Assembly (NCBI RefSeq): GCF_019511445.1
Contig: NZ_JAEUAN010000001.1
Coordinates: forward strand, 124,001 to 188,000
DNA from: Aliirhizobium wenxiniae
GTDB lineage: Bacteria > Pseudomonadota > Alphaproteobacteria > Rhizobiales > Rhizobiaceae
Direction: 5' to 3'
Length of the DNA: 64,000 nucleotides
In this document: piece after piece, positions 24,590-34,023 of the stretch
How positions within the stretch are numbered: the stretch's first letter is position 1
Layout of the letters: the number at the start of each line of letters is the position of its first letter
Notes under the pieces: model-generated
What the model saw: the letters and a program-made list of their open reading frames with translations, nothing else
Told to the model about the DNA's origin: nothing
The model's database searches: none
Translations under genes and position numbers: made by a program

Positions 24590-25510
24590 ATGACGCTGGA
24601 ACAGTTGAAGATATTTCTTGAAGTTGCGCGGCTGGAGCATGTGACGCGTGCGGCGGAAGCGCTCCGTCTTACGCAGTCGGCGGTCAGCGCCGCAATCTCG
24701 GCGCTGGAGGCCCGTCATGGGGTCATCCTGTTCGATCGGGTCGGGCGGCGTATCGCGCTGACGGAGGCGGGGCGGCTTTTCGTCGATGAGGCGCGGGCGG
24801 TGATGGAGCGGGCGAGGGCGGCCGAGCTGGCGCTTGCCGATCTCGGCGGTTCGGCTTCCGGCGTTCTGCGCGTCCATGCGAGCCAGACGGTGGCGAGTTA
24901 TTGGCTACCGTTGCGGCTGGTCGCCTATCACGAGCGGTTTCCGCGCGTCGACCTGAGGCTTTCCGTCGGCAATACACAGAGTGCGGTTGAGGCGGTGGTG
25001 ACGGGCGAGGCGGATCTTGCCGTGGTCGAAGGCGAGGTTACAGCTTCGGGTCTCACGCGCTCGACGGTTGCGGAGGATCGGCTCGTTCTCGTTGTCGGTC
25101 GGCGTCATGCCTGGGCGGATGGCCGAAAGCTTGAGGCGGATGACCTGCTTGAGACCAACTGGATCATGCGTGAGGCAGGGTCGGGCACGAGAGCCGCATT
25201 CGAGAGCCAGCTTTCAAGCCTCGGCCTTGATCAGCAGGCTTTGTCGGTCGTTCTCGAACTGCCGTCGAACGAGGCGGTGATGGCGGCGGTGGAGGCGGGG
25301 CTTTCGGCGACTGTGCTTTCCAGCCGCGCAACCCAGTTTCACTCGATGGCCGGGCGGCTGCATGTGGTGGATTTTCCCATGCCGCTACGCCAGTTTTCCG
25401 CCGTCTATCACTCGGAGCGCCATGTGACGCGTGCCTTGCGCTCGATGCTCGATCTTCTCGACCAGGACTTTGGAGACGAGGAGTTGGCAGGCGTGACCGA
25501 GGTGAGATGA
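24590..25510 (+). CDS. LysR-family regulator, YeiE-like
   Basis: A 306-residue LysR-type regulator. The N-terminal winged helix MTLEQLKIFLEVARLEHVTRAAEALRLTQSAVSAAISALEARHGVILFDRVGRRIALTEAG is canonical; the effector domain begins near residue 90 (GVLRVHASQTVASYWLPLRL). It resembles the YeiE/CysB-like group that sits opposite yeiH. The ligand is unknown, with sulfite the leading candidate from the enterobacterial homologue. Two palindromes upstream are its probable binding sites. Confidence 0.92.
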   Translation: MTLEQLKIFLEVARLEHVTRAAEALRLTQSAVSAAISALEARHGVILFDRVGRRIALTEAGRLFVDEARAVMERARAAELALADLGGSASGVLRVHASQTVASYWLPLRLVAYHERFPRVDLRLSVGNTQSAVEAVVTGEADLAVVEGEVTASGLTRSTVAEDRLVLVVGRRHAWADGRKLEADDLLETNWIMREAGSGTRAAFESQLSSLGLDQQALSVVLELPSNEAVMAAVEAGLSATVLSSRATQFHSMAGRLHVVDFPMPLRQFSAVYHSERHVTRALRSMLDLLDQDFGDEELAGVTEVR

Positions 25511-25516
25511 AACAAA

Positions 25517-25546
25517 ACGGCCCCGTCCTTGAAATGACGAGGCCGT
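25517..25546 (-). terminator. Terminator between convergent lysR and acetate-transporter genes
   Basis: ACGGCCCCGTC (25517-25527) and GACGAGGCCGT (25536-25546) pair with one mismatch; on the minus strand a TTTTGTTT run follows. It mainly serves the minus-strand transporter gene. Confidence 0.75.
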
Positions 25547-25573
25547 GCAATTCCGATAGTGTCGCTATCTGGT

Positions 25574-26194
25574 TCAGATCATCGGCTTGCCGACCGGCAG
25601 CACGTCGCGGCCGAAGGCGTCCTTATAGATCTGGTGCGCCATGACATAGAGCGCCAGCGCGCCGCAGACCATCAGTTCGTAACCGGCGATGACATTGAAG
25701 ACATGCGGACCGAAATGGCCGATGACGAGCAGGACGAAGCCGATGAACAGGGTGATGAAGACGAGGCCGAGGCCGGTGCTTGCGCGCATCGCGCCCGGGG
25801 TCATGATGGCGGTGTAGATGGCCCAGATGACCAGGAACCAGCCGAGATCGGTTTCGCTGACGGCAAAAAGGCCCATCGCATTGCCGATCTGGATCAGGCA
25901 AAGGGCGATCCAGAAGCAGCCATAGGCAGTGAAGGCGCTGTAGCCGAAATTGTTGCCGATCTTGCCTTCATGCAAACCGGCGATCAGCTGGGCGAGGCCG
26001 CCGAAGATCAGACCCATCCAGATGACCGGTCCGAGCGAGGCCCAGCCGACATTGTGGAACTGCAGGACGATGGTGGTCATGCCGAAACCGGCAAGGCCGA
26101 CAACAGCAGGGTTGCCGTGGCCGCCATGCGAGGCTGCGGCGTGTTCAGTCGGTGTTGCCGTGCTGGTGGAGGATGGGGGGACGTTCGCGTTCAT
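25574..26194 (-). CDS. satP: Acetate uptake transporter, SatP/YaaH (GPR1/FUN34) family
   Basis: A 206-residue six-helix inner-membrane protein. The family signature NPAVVGLAGFGMTTIVLQFHN follows a hydrophilic histidine-containing leader of about 30 residues. FGGLAQLIAGLHEGKIGNNFGYSAFTAYGCFW is the central conserved stretch. It takes up acetate or succinate with protons in homologues. The ATG at 26194 is chosen because upstream sequence is not conserved, although the ribosome-binding site is weak. An FNR-like site with one mismatch lies about 110 bp upstream. Confidence 0.92.
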   Translation of the reverse strand: MNANVPPSSTSTATPTEHAAASHGGHGNPAVVGLAGFGMTTIVLQFHNVGWASLGPVIWMGLIFGGLAQLIAGLHEGKIGNNFGYSAFTAYGCFWIALCLIQIGNAMGLFAVSETDLGWFLVIWAIYTAIMTPGAMRASTGLGLVFITLFIGFVLLVIGHFGPHVFNVIAGYELMVCGALALYVMAHQIYKDAFGRDVLPVGKPMI

Positions 26195-26298
26195 AACTGA
26201 TCCATGGTTGGGGTGGCTGTGTTCACATGCTGCCACCCTCCTCATGTGTGCAGCGCGCATTAGGGTGCGCTGACTAGCGTGGTGTTTGCCCGGTGAGA

Positions 26299-26312
26299 GT
26301 GATCTCGATCAA
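26299..26312. promoter_or_regulatory. FNR-like site GTGATCTCGATCAA
   Basis: Nine of ten specified bases of TTGAT-N4-ATCAA match. It lies about 105 bp upstream of the acetate transporter start and on the far side of the chemoreceptor terminator, so the transporter is the only candidate target. Confidence 0.5.
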
Positions 26313-26406
26313 ATGCGGCGGTTGGTCTCATCTGCCGTTTGCGTTTTGCAATATCCGGCCCCGATGATGCGTCTCGAGTGACGGAGGACTGTGCGACGCT
26401 TCAACC

Positions 26407-26432
26407 AAAAAAGCCCGGCAATGCCGGGCTTT
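26407..26432 (-). terminator. Intrinsic terminator of the chemoreceptor gene
   Basis: AAAGCCCGGC (26410-26419), a three-base loop and GCCGGGCTTT (26423-26432); on the minus strand the stem is followed by TTTTTT and lies about 25 bp past the stop. Confidence 0.88.
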
Positions 26433-26455
26433 CGCGTTTGTTGTCGATGTTTCGG

Positions 26456-28363
26456 TCAGGCTGCGTAGCGCATGCCGCGGGAGGCAGTTGCCTCGACGCC
26501 GCCGAGCTTGAAGCTCGACAGGATCTGCTGCAACTGGCGGCTTTCTTCGGCAAGCGTTTCGCTGGCGGCGGTGGTTTCTTCGACCATGGCCGCATTCTTC
26601 TGGGTCATCTGGTCCATATGGTTGACCGAGGAGTTGATCTCGGCGAGCGCCGTTGCCTGTTCGCGAGCGGCGGTGGCGATCGATTCCACATGCTCGTTGA
26701 CCTTGTTGACGAGGCCTTCGATCTCCAGCAGTGCGTCACCCGTCGAACGGACCAGCGAGACACCGCCTTCGACTTCGGCGGCAGACGCGCTGATCAGCGT
26801 CTTGATTTCCTTGGCAGCATTTGCGGAGCGCTGGGCCAGCTCGCGGACTTCCTGAGCGACGACGGCAAAGCCGCGGCCGGCTTCACCCGCACGGGCTGCC
26901 TCGACGCCTGCGTTGAGGGCCAGCAGGTTGGTCTGGAAGGCGATCTCGTCGATCACGCCGATGATCTGGCTGATCTTGCTGGATGAGTCTTCGATGCGGC
27001 CCATGGCGGTGACGGCCGAGCGGACGATGTCGCCGGACTTGGTTGCGCTCTGCTTGGTGGCATGAACCATGTCGCGTGCTTCGGTGGCGCGCGACGAGGC
27101 GGCACGGACGGTTGCGGTGATCTCGTCGAGAGCGGCTGCTGTTTCTTCCAGTGCTGCGGCCTGCTGTTCGGTGCGCTTGGACAGGTCGTTGGCGGCGGAC
27201 GACAGTTCGGCGGAGTTGTTGTTGATGGTACCGGCAGCGCCGCGAACGTTGTTCATAGTCCCGCGCAGGCGGACCATCGTGTGGTTGACGTTGGTCTGTA
27301 GCTCGGCGAAGGCGCCCTGGAACTGACCGTTCATGCTCTGCGTCAGGTCGGCATCGGCAAGGGCTGCGATGACGCGACGGACTTCGGTTGTTGCGGATTC
27401 GACGCTTGCGACCAGTTCGTTGACGCCGGAGGCGAAGCGGTTGAGGTCTTCGTTCTGGTAGTCCTTCGAGATGCGGCCGGAGAAGTCGCCGGCCACGGCG
27501 GAAGCGACGACCGTCGAAATGCTCGACTGCAGGTCGCTGCTGCTGCGATGCAGGGCGGCTTCCTGGGCTTTCAGTTCATCCATGGCGAGCGCATTGGTGC
27601 GGAAAACCTCGACCGCGCGGGCCATTTCACCGATCTCGTCCTTGCGGGCAGCGTCGATCTTGAGGTTGTCGAGTTCGCCATTGGCAAGGCGGCTCATCGC
27701 CTGGGTCAGCGAACGGATCGGGCTGACGATACCGCGGGTCGCAACCATCAGGCTGATTGCTGCGCCGATGATGATGAAGACGACGGCGGAGACGGCCGAG
27801 ATGAGGATTGCGGTCGTCGAAGAGGCGACGGCGGATTCACGCGCCTCGGCCAGCGACTTGCCGGAATAGGTGCTGTAGACCTTGACCGTATCTGTGACGA
27901 CCTTCTGGCCATCGAGCGCGGTCTTCAGGGCGGCGGAAATCGCTGTCGTATCGGCCGGGTTCTTCTCGGCGGTGTCGACCATGGCGCGGATCATGCCGAA
28001 ATAGCTATCCATTGCGCCGCGGATCGCCTTGAGCTGATCCTTTTCGGTCGCATCTGCGGTGGATTCGATCTTCGGCAGGCGGCCGAGCATTTCGGAAGAG
28101 CGCTTGTCCGTTTCGGCGCGGAAATCCTTCGCCTTATCCGGCGCTGCCGCCAGCTGGTAGGTCATGCGGCTGATGGCGATGATATCGACGCGCAAATCCA
28201 TCGCTTCGCGAGCGACTTCCTCGCGCGCGCCGACGGAAATCATCGCTTTCTGCAGGCCGAAAAGGCCGGACGCTGCAACACCTGCAATAATCAGGGAAGA
28301 AAGGCCCATCACGACGGTGACGAGACCGAGTTTCTTCGAAATAGCCATATCTCGAAATGCCAT
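26456..28363 (-). CDS. Methyl-accepting chemotaxis protein
   Basis: A 635-residue chemoreceptor. TM1 is at about residues 12-33, a four-helix-bundle-type periplasmic domain at 35-180, TM2 at 183-208, then a HAMP domain (residues 209-262), a second HAMP-like segment near 300-370, and the signaling domain with the hairpin tip [52 protein letters not shown]. It ends GMRYAA, without a CheR-tethering pentapeptide. Ligand unknown. Start at 28363 (MAFRDM) is chosen; an ATG/GTG four codons upstream is equally possible. It stands alone, away from any che cluster in this window. Confidence 0.93.
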   Translation of the reverse strand: MAFRDMAISKKLGLVTVVMGLSSLIIAGVAASGLFGLQKAMISVGAREEVAREAMDLRVDIIAISRMTYQLAAAPDKAKDFRAETDKRSSEMLGRLPKIESTADATEKDQLKAIRGAMDSYFGMIRAMVDTAEKNPADTTAISAALKTALDGQKVVTDTVKVYSTYSGKSLAEARESAVASSTTAILISAVSAVVFIIIGAAISLMVATRGIVSPIRSLTQAMSRLANGELDNLKIDAARKDEIGEMARAVEVFRTNALAMDELKAQEAALHRSSSDLQSSISTVVASAVAGDFSGRISKDYQNEDLNRFASGVNELVASVESATTEVRRVIAALADADLTQSMNGQFQGAFAELQTNVNHTMVRLRGTMNNVRGAAGTINNNSAELSSAANDLSKRTEQQAAALEETAAALDEITATVRAASSRATEARDMVHATKQSATKSGDIVRSAVTAMGRIEDSSSKISQIIGVIDEIAFQTNLLALNAGVEAARAGEAGRGFAVVAQEVRELAQRSANAAKEIKTLISASAAEVEGGVSLVRSTGDALLEIEGLVNKVNEHVESIATAAREQATALAEINSSVNHMDQMTQKNAAMVEETTAASETLAEESRQLQQILSSFKLGGVEATASRGMRYAA

Positions 28364-28752
28364 AATGCACACCACTTAGTTTGCCCAACACGTCAGCTCG
28401 CTGCCGTCTTCAGAGACGTGTCAGGATGCCGCGCTAAATTATTGTCAGGGTTGAACTAATTGTGAGTTAAAATGCTTTCGATGCCGCGTTATTTGCTTTC
28501 AGGCCTGCCGCACTTTCATGATTATTTTTGAGCAAAACATCTAAACTCGAGCAATTGCTCGTAAAAGATGCGACTAAAATTCCTTATTTGCCCGACACTT
28601 CATCTTCTGCGCGTGTGATTAACTGGATGCTTTGCTGCAGTGCAGCATATAGTTGATTTTTTTGTTTGGCGTGCCGGGAATTTTCTCGACCCTCCTGCTT
28701 TTTGTCAGAAACGGGCGCCGTTTATGCAACCGCGCAACCGTTTCATCTCCTG
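28364..28752. other. Gene-free stretch upstream of the chemoreceptor
   Basis: About 390 bp, rather AT-rich from 28440 to 28680. It should carry the chemoreceptor promoter at its left side and the 3' end of the rhodanese transcript at its right. No gene, repeat or clear terminator was recognised. Confidence 0.5.
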
Positions 28753-29157
28753 TCATGCCGCTGCAGCGGTGTCGTAGATGAAGCCTTCGTCGGCCCAGCC
28801 GGTCATGCCGCCGATCATCACCTTGACGGCGAGGCCGAGGCCGGAGAGGCGCCGTGCGGCCTTGTCTGCGCCGTTGCAATGAGGCCCGGCGCAATAGACG
28901 ACAAACAAGGTATCCGCCTTCCATTGCGACATCTTATGTGCGGTCATCTTGCCGTGGGGCAGATTGAGCGCGCCAGGAACATGAGCCTGAGCGAAGAGTG
29001 CAGGGGAGCGCACATCAAGCAGGACGAAATCGACCATGCCGGAGGCAAAAGAGGCATGCACGTCCCAGCAGTCAGCTTCAAAGGCGAGCTTGCGGGAAAA
29101 GTGGTCGACGGCATCCTGTGGGGCGGCGGCGGGAAAATCCGAGACGGGGCTTGGCAT
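28753..29157 (-). CDS. Rhodanese-like domain protein
   Basis: A 134-residue single rhodanese domain. The N-terminal CH2A-like motif is FVLLDVRSPALFAQAHVPGALNLPHG (residues 44-69), and the active loop contains Cys89 in VVYCAGPHCNGADKAA, with a second cysteine at 94. Sulfurtransferase activity is expected but the acceptor is unknown. It is divergent from an FtrA-type regulator, a pairing that recurs in rhizobia, so the regulator probably controls it. Confidence 0.9.
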   Translation of the reverse strand: MPSPVSDFPAAAPQDAVDHFSRKLAFEADCWDVHASFASGMVDFVLLDVRSPALFAQAHVPGALNLPHGKMTAHKMSQWKADTLFVVYCAGPHCNGADKAARRLSGLGLAVKVMIGGMTGWADEGFIYDTAAAA

Positions 29158-29260
29158 GAGGCGTTCCTTTCCTTGTGTTGCGGGAGGCTCTGTTGCGGGT
29201 GATCATGCCTGATGATAGGGATGTTCGGAATTGGCCATCATGACTTGTAGCGTAAAGATC

Positions 29261-30259
29261 ATGCCAAAACTGTCTACTCACCGAACAAACGGCCCGCATG
29301 TCGTCACCCTTGTCTATGACGGGCTCTGCACCTTCGAATTCGGCATTGCCCATGAGGTCTTCGGTCTGGCGCGACCGGAGATGGGTGAGGGCTGGTATCG
29401 GTTCTCTGTCGCGGGCGTCGAACCGGGACCGTTGCGCGCCGCCGGCGGCCTGACCGTTTCCGTCGATGCAGGACTGGAGGCGCTGGCGGAGGCCGACCTT
29501 ATTATCGTTCCGGGTTGGCGCGGGATCGGCGAGCCGGTGCCGGGTCTTCTGATCGAGGCGCTGCAGACGGCGCATAGACAGGGCGCGCGGGTCATGTCGC
29601 TGTGTTCGGGCGTCGCGGTTCTTGCGGCTGCCGGCCTGCTGAACGGAAGGCGTGCGACCACGCATTGGCGGTATGTCGAGGCGATCGCCGCGGCCTATCC
29701 CGATGCCGCCTTTGATGCGGATGTTCTCTATATGGATGAGGGCAATACGCTGACGGCTGCGGGAAGCGCTGCCGGGATCGATCTTTGCCTGCATGTGGTG
29801 CGCGGCGATTTCGGTGTCGAAGCGGCCAACAGCGTTGCGCGCCGGCTTGTCGTGCCGCCGCATCGCGAAGGAGGGCAGGCGCAGTTCATCACCTCGCCGG
29901 TGCCGCAGGAAAGGGAGGGGCTTCGGCTTGGCCCGCTGATCGAATGGATGCGCGAGCGGCTTTTCGAGGAGCTGCCGATCCGGATGCTGGCGGAACGGGC
30001 CGGCATGAGCACGCGTACCTTCCAGCGCCGTTTCGAGGCGGCGACCGGCGACAGTGTCGGGGAATGGCTGGTCAAAGAGCGTGTGAGGCTGGCGCGCGAG
30101 CTGCTCGAAAAACAAATATCATCCTCGCTGGACGATATCGCGATCGCCTGTGGTTTCGGCACGCAGGCAACCTTGCGGCATCATTTTCGCAAGCGGCTGG
30201 GGACGAGCCCGGCGGCTTACAGGAAGACGTTTGCGGGCCGTCTCACGGACGCGATTTGA
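29261..30259 (+). CDS. ftrA: FtrA-type transcriptional regulator (GATase-1-like plus AraC domains)
   Basis: A 332-residue regulator with an N-terminal DJ-1/PfpI-like domain (VVTLVYDGLCTFEFGIAHEVFGLARPE; nucleophile-elbow-type VMSLCSGVAVLAAAGLL near residue 120) and a C-terminal AraC/XylS domain with two helix-turn-helix motifs (IRMLAERAGMSTRTFQRRFEAATG and LDDIAIACGFGTQATLRHHFRKRLGTSPAAYRKTF). The start is uncertain: ATG 29261 is chosen, ATG 29240 is possible. It is divergent from the rhodanese gene with 103 bp between them. Confidence 0.88.
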   Translation: MPKLSTHRTNGPHVVTLVYDGLCTFEFGIAHEVFGLARPEMGEGWYRFSVAGVEPGPLRAAGGLTVSVDAGLEALAEADLIIVPGWRGIGEPVPGLLIEALQTAHRQGARVMSLCSGVAVLAAAGLLNGRRATTHWRYVEAIAAAYPDAAFDADVLYMDEGNTLTAAGSAAGIDLCLHVVRGDFGVEAANSVARRLVVPPHREGGQAQFITSPVPQEREGLRLGPLIEWMRERLFEELPIRMLAERAGMSTRTFQRRFEAATGDSVGEWLVKERVRLARELLEKQISSSLDDIAIACGFGTQATLRHHFRKRLGTSPAAYRKTFAGRLTDAI

Positions 30260-30859
30260 GGCAGTAGAGGAGGAGGTTGCTCTCCTATTTCCTGCACTGC
30301 GCCCGAGCGATATCGAGGCTGTTGTGCATTCGCATCAACGTGTCCATCGACAGGCCAAATGCTTTTTTTTGAAACGGAGCGCCATTTCCAGAGAGAGGCA
30401 ATGTTCATTTGGCAAGGGCAGAGAGTATCGGTCTCTGTCACGTAGTGTTGCCAAAGCAAGGCGCAAAATATTGCAAGAGTTGGATCGGGCACTAGACAGC
30501 TTCCCGCAAGCTTAAATCTCTAGGAACGCAGCTAACGGAAAGCGTAGTGGGCTGACGTAGGCAAGCTTAACTGCGGGTACCGTAAAGCAATGGAAACGCG
30601 CATGCCCTTCACAATGGCGCAGCGAACTGTCTGGCATCCCTTTTTCGGTGCCTGGCCGTTTCGAATGTCGAGGCAAAGGCCGGGAATGAACAGGTTTTGG
30701 GAGTGCAAACCAAGTTTCGGGAGTATGCCGTAGCGGGTGGAAAGGCAGATTGCGAAACGCTCTCGCCACCGGAGTCTTTCCTTGAGGAACCTTTGTCCAG
30801 AGCACCGCCGCTACCGTCGATTCGAAGTAGTTTTTCACGTTTTATTAAAAGGGTTCCCG
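30260..30859. other. 600-bp gene-poor stretch before the glycan island
   Basis: No gene with a credible ribosome-binding site and recognisable product. The left end has a weak hairpin (AGGAG-N6-CTCCT, about 30269-30286). A T-tract is at 30363-30370. An open frame ending at 30515 encodes a basic peptide (SRSVAKARRKILQELDRALDSF) that I do not recognise and that may be a gene remnant. The right end supplies the promoter and AAAAGGG ribosome-binding site of the methyltransferase gene. Confidence 0.45.
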
Positions 30860-32050
30860 ATGTCGAAGTGCTGTTCCCTGTGTGATGGGCAGTTTTTGAA
30901 CAAGTTTCTGGATCTGGGGCGCCAGCCTCTTGCAAACAAGTATCCCAAGCCGGCTGATTTTCAGGAGGAGAAGTTCTTCCCGCTTGAGGTGTTCTTTTGC
31001 GATGACTGCAAGAATGTTCAGCTCGGCGAAATGGTCCCGCGATCCATCATGTTCGAGGATTACTATTACCTGAGTTCGGTCAACGGGGGGCTGGTTCGCC
31101 ATTTCGAAGCGCTCGCCGAGCAGCTGAAAACGGCCAAATTCGTCGTCGATGTGGGCTCCAATGATGGCGTGTTGCTGCGTCCACTCAAAGGTCTAGGCGT
31201 TCGGGCGCTGGGGGTTGAGCCTTCCATCAATGTTTCCAAGCTTGCCAATGACGAGGGGCTGGAAACACTCTGCGCCTTCTTCGAGGAAAACTCGGCGCGG
31301 CAGGTGCTGGAGAGCCATGGGCCGGCAGATGTGATCGTTGCCAGCAGCGTCTTCACACATCTCGACGCTCCGGATCAGTTCATCCGTGCGGCAGACATCC
31401 TGCTGGCTGAAGACGGCAAGCTGGTGATCGAAGTCGAGTATATCCTCAACATGATCAGTCAGGTTCAGTTCGAGCGATTCTATCTCGACCGGATCTTCTA
31501 CTACTCGATCTCGTCGATGAAGCAGCTGTTCGGCAAGCACGGCATGGTGATCACTGCGGTCGAGCCCGTGGCCCAGCATGGCGGCTCCCTTCGCTTCACG
31601 TTGATGCGCGCTACCGCTGGCATTGAGGCGCCTGAGTTGGCGGCGCTGATTGCGACCGAGTTGAAGGTGCTGAACACTGCCGCATTGACGGACTTTGGCC
31701 AGCGCTGCCGCGATCTGACCGACAAGCTGGTTGCCGGCCTGAAGCGCTGGCGGCAGGACGGCGTCAAGGTGGCGGGCTACGGCGCACCTGCACGGCTTTC
31801 GACCATTACCAATTTCGGTGGCATCGACGCCGAACTGCTGCCCTTCACGATTGATGACAGCCCGCTGAAACAGGGACGCACCTCGCCCGGCGCGCATATT
31901 CCGGTCGTGGCTGCCTCTGAACTTGAGACCTACAAGCCCGAGGTTCTCCTGGTCTTCGCATACGAATACATCGATGACATCCGGAAAAAAACTGGCAATG
32001 CGTATGACTATTACATGCCGATTCCGCTTGTCGAACTCAAAGCTTCCTGA
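30860..32050 (+). CDS. Sugar C-methyltransferase (zinc-binding, SAM-dependent)
   Basis: A 396-residue protein of the NDP-sugar C-methyltransferase type (TylC3/NovU-like). The N-terminal zinc domain has CxxC pairs at Cys5/8 (CSLCDG) and Cys47/50 (CDDCKN); the SAM-binding loop VVDVGSNDGVLL is at residues 95-106; the C-terminal domain VKVAGYGAPARLSTITNFGGI is the family's conserved third domain. It would add a methyl branch to a nucleotide-linked keto sugar, making a branched deoxysugar. ATG 30860 follows AAAAGGG. First gene of the three-gene plus-strand sugar operon. Confidence 0.9.
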   Translation: MSKCCSLCDGQFLNKFLDLGRQPLANKYPKPADFQEEKFFPLEVFFCDDCKNVQLGEMVPRSIMFEDYYYLSSVNGGLVRHFEALAEQLKTAKFVVDVGSNDGVLLRPLKGLGVRALGVEPSINVSKLANDEGLETLCAFFEENSARQVLESHGPADVIVASSVFTHLDAPDQFIRAADILLAEDGKLVIEVEYILNMISQVQFERFYLDRIFYYSISSMKQLFGKHGMVITAVEPVAQHGGSLRFTLMRATAGIEAPELAALIATELKVLNTAALTDFGQRCRDLTDKLVAGLKRWRQDGVKVAGYGAPARLSTITNFGGIDAELLPFTIDDSPLKQGRTSPGAHIPVVAASELETYKPEVLLVFAYEYIDDIRKKTGNAYDYYMPIPLVELKAS

Positions 32051-32070
32051 TCACTGAAGTGGTGAAAGAA

Positions 32071-33156
32071 ATGTCGAAAGAAATTCAACGTATCGTCGAG
32101 CGTCTTGGTGCCGATGCCCATCGGTTTTCGGGAAAGACTGTCCTGCTGGCTGGCGGGGCTGGTTTCCTGGGCAAGCACTTCCTCAAGGTGTTTCAGGCGC
32201 TGAACCGCGATGTGCTGGACAAGCCGTGCTCGGTCATCTCGGTGGATAATTACATCACCGGCACCAAGAACCTCGATGAAAGCATCGTGCGCGATCCCAA
32301 CATCATGCAGGTCTGGGCCGATGTGACCCATCCGCTGCCGGTGCGCGAAGATATCGACTTTATCATCCAGGGCGCGGGCATCGCCTCGCCGGTTTATTAC
32401 ATGCGCTATCCGCTCGAGACCATCGAGAGCGCGGTGCATGGCACACGCAACCTTCTGGATCTGGCTTCGCGCAACAATAACCTCGAAGGCTTCCTGTTCT
32501 TCAGCTCCTCCGAGATCTACGGCGACCCCGATCCTCGCGCGGTGCCGACCAAGGAAGATTACCACGGCAACGTTTCGACAGTCGGTCCGCGCGCCTGCTA
32601 CGACGAATCCAAGCGCCTGGGCGAGACGCTCTGCACGATCTATAATGAGCATTACAACGTGCCGACAAAGATCGTGCGCCCGTTCAACGTCTTTGGTCCC
32701 GGCATGGGTCACAATGACCGCCGCGTGATCCCGATGTTCACCTATCAGGCGCTCAATGGCCGAACGATCCCTGTGCATGGCAACGGCCTGCAGACACGCA
32801 CCTTCTGCTACATCACCGATGCCATCTATGGCTTCCTGATGACGCTGCTCAACGGCCGGCGCGGCGAGGCCTACAATATCGGAAACCCCGATAACGAGAT
32901 CTCGATGACCAGCCTGGCGGAGATGTATCCCAAGCTGGTGCCCGGCGCTTCCTTCACCAGGATCGATTACCCGGACACCTATCCGGCTGGAGAACCGAAC
33001 CGTCGCTGCCCCGATATCACCAAGGCACGGGAGACCTTTGGATATACCGCCGAGGTGGATGTCGAAGAAGGTCTGGCGCGCTTTATCGACTGGGCCCGCC
33101 GTGAGCAGAGCTATATCGATTTCGAGCCTGAGGTGGCGGTCAAGCTGGCCGGATAA
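32071..33156 (+). CDS. NAD-dependent nucleotide-sugar epimerase/decarboxylase (UXS-like SDR)
   Basis: A 361-residue extended SDR. The Rossmann motif GGAGFLG is at residues 28-34, the catalytic triad serines in FFSSSEIYGDP (145-147), and YxxxK is Tyr177/Lys181 in ACYDESKRLGE. The pattern NRRCPDITKARETFGY and the RPFNVFGPG/ RVIPMFTYQAL segments are those of UDP-glucuronate decarboxylase (UDP-xylose synthase) and dTDP-glucose dehydratase relatives. The N-terminal 20 residues are an extension. ATG 32071 is chosen over two GTG codons at 32059/32062. It starts 20 bases after the methyltransferase. Confidence 0.88.
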   Translation: MSKEIQRIVERLGADAHRFSGKTVLLAGGAGFLGKHFLKVFQALNRDVLDKPCSVISVDNYITGTKNLDESIVRDPNIMQVWADVTHPLPVREDIDFIIQGAGIASPVYYMRYPLETIESAVHGTRNLLDLASRNNNLEGFLFFSSSEIYGDPDPRAVPTKEDYHGNVSTVGPRACYDESKRLGETLCTIYNEHYNVPTKIVRPFNVFGPGMGHNDRRVIPMFTYQALNGRTIPVHGNGLQTRTFCYITDAIYGFLMTLLNGRRGEAYNIGNPDNEISMTSLAEMYPKLVPGASFTRIDYPDTYPAGEPNRRCPDITKARETFGYTAEVDVEEGLARFIDWARREQSYIDFEPEVAVKLAG

Positions 33157-33162
33157 CGGCAG

Positions 33163-34023
33163 GTGGTGACTATCGGTCTTATCGGGCGGGGTGCCTGGGC
33201 GCGCATCATTGGCGCCACCCTGGACAGCCTGCCCGAACTGCGCTGGGTGCCGTTGAGCGGCCCCGGCGTTTCTGTCGACGGCGTCATCATCGCCAACAGG
33301 AGCAAGGACCATGTCTCCTCGGCCCTCCCGTTCGTGGAGGCGGGGGTGGCGTGCTTTATTGAAAAGCCTGTCGCAACCAGCCTTGAGGATTTTTTGCGCC
33401 TCAAGGCGGCGGCCGATGCTTCGGGCAGCCATGTCTTTGCCGGGCACCTGCACCGGTTCAACCACGCCGCAGAGGCTTTCTGTGCGGCTTTGCCGGAGAT
33501 CGGTGAGCTTCAATCGGCAACCGCGTTCTGCGCCAATGGCAAGCCGCGTGACGATACTTCCGTGATCTGGGATTGGCTGCCGCATCCCTTGTCGCTGGCG
33601 GCGCGGATCTTCGGCACTCCGGCAGACCGCGCGACGGCCCGGTCGCTTGAAGGCGGAGCGAGACCACTTCGCGTGGCTGCGCAACTGTCCTACGAGGGCC
33701 GAGTTTTCGACCTCGAGGCCAGCTGGTTATCGCCCGAACCGGCCTTTCGGATCACCGCCACGGGCACGGGGGGGCGCCTCATCCTTGACGACAAGGCCGC
33801 GCAGAAAGTCACATTGATGCGTGACGGTGAGAGTGTCGCCCTTGCCTATGATCCCGAATTGCCTCTAACCCGCGAACTTCGCGCCTTCGTCGATCTGATC
33901 CGTGGCGTGCGCGACAATCCCTCTCCACTCTATGCGGCAGAGGACGTGCTGCGCAGCCTGGATGCCATCGAGCGCTCCGCAGCAGCAGAAGGCGCTCCGG
34001 TCGCGATCAATTGGCCGGTTTGA
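33163..34023 (+). CDS. Gfo/Idh/MocA-family oxidoreductase (short)
   Basis: A 286-residue NAD(P)-dependent sugar oxidoreductase. The N-terminal cofactor motif is GLIGRGAWA (residues 5-13), EKP is at 67-69 (CFIEKPVATSLEDFLRL), and DWLPHPLSLAARIFG holds the catalytic histidine region. It is shorter than the usual 330-380 residues; the N-terminal Rossmann domain is compressed. Start GTG 33163 lies six bases after the preceding stop. Its last 17 bases overlap the convergent glycosyltransferase gene. Confidence 0.85.
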   Translation: MVTIGLIGRGAWARIIGATLDSLPELRWVPLSGPGVSVDGVIIANRSKDHVSSALPFVEAGVACFIEKPVATSLEDFLRLKAAADASGSHVFAGHLHRFNHAAEAFCAALPEIGELQSATAFCANGKPRDDTSVIWDWLPHPLSLAARIFGTPADRATARSLEGGARPLRVAAQLSYEGRVFDLEASWLSPEPAFRITATGTGGRLILDDKAAQKVTLMRDGESVALAYDPELPLTRELRAFVDLIRGVRDNPSPLYAAEDVLRSLDAIERSAAAEGAPVAINWPV

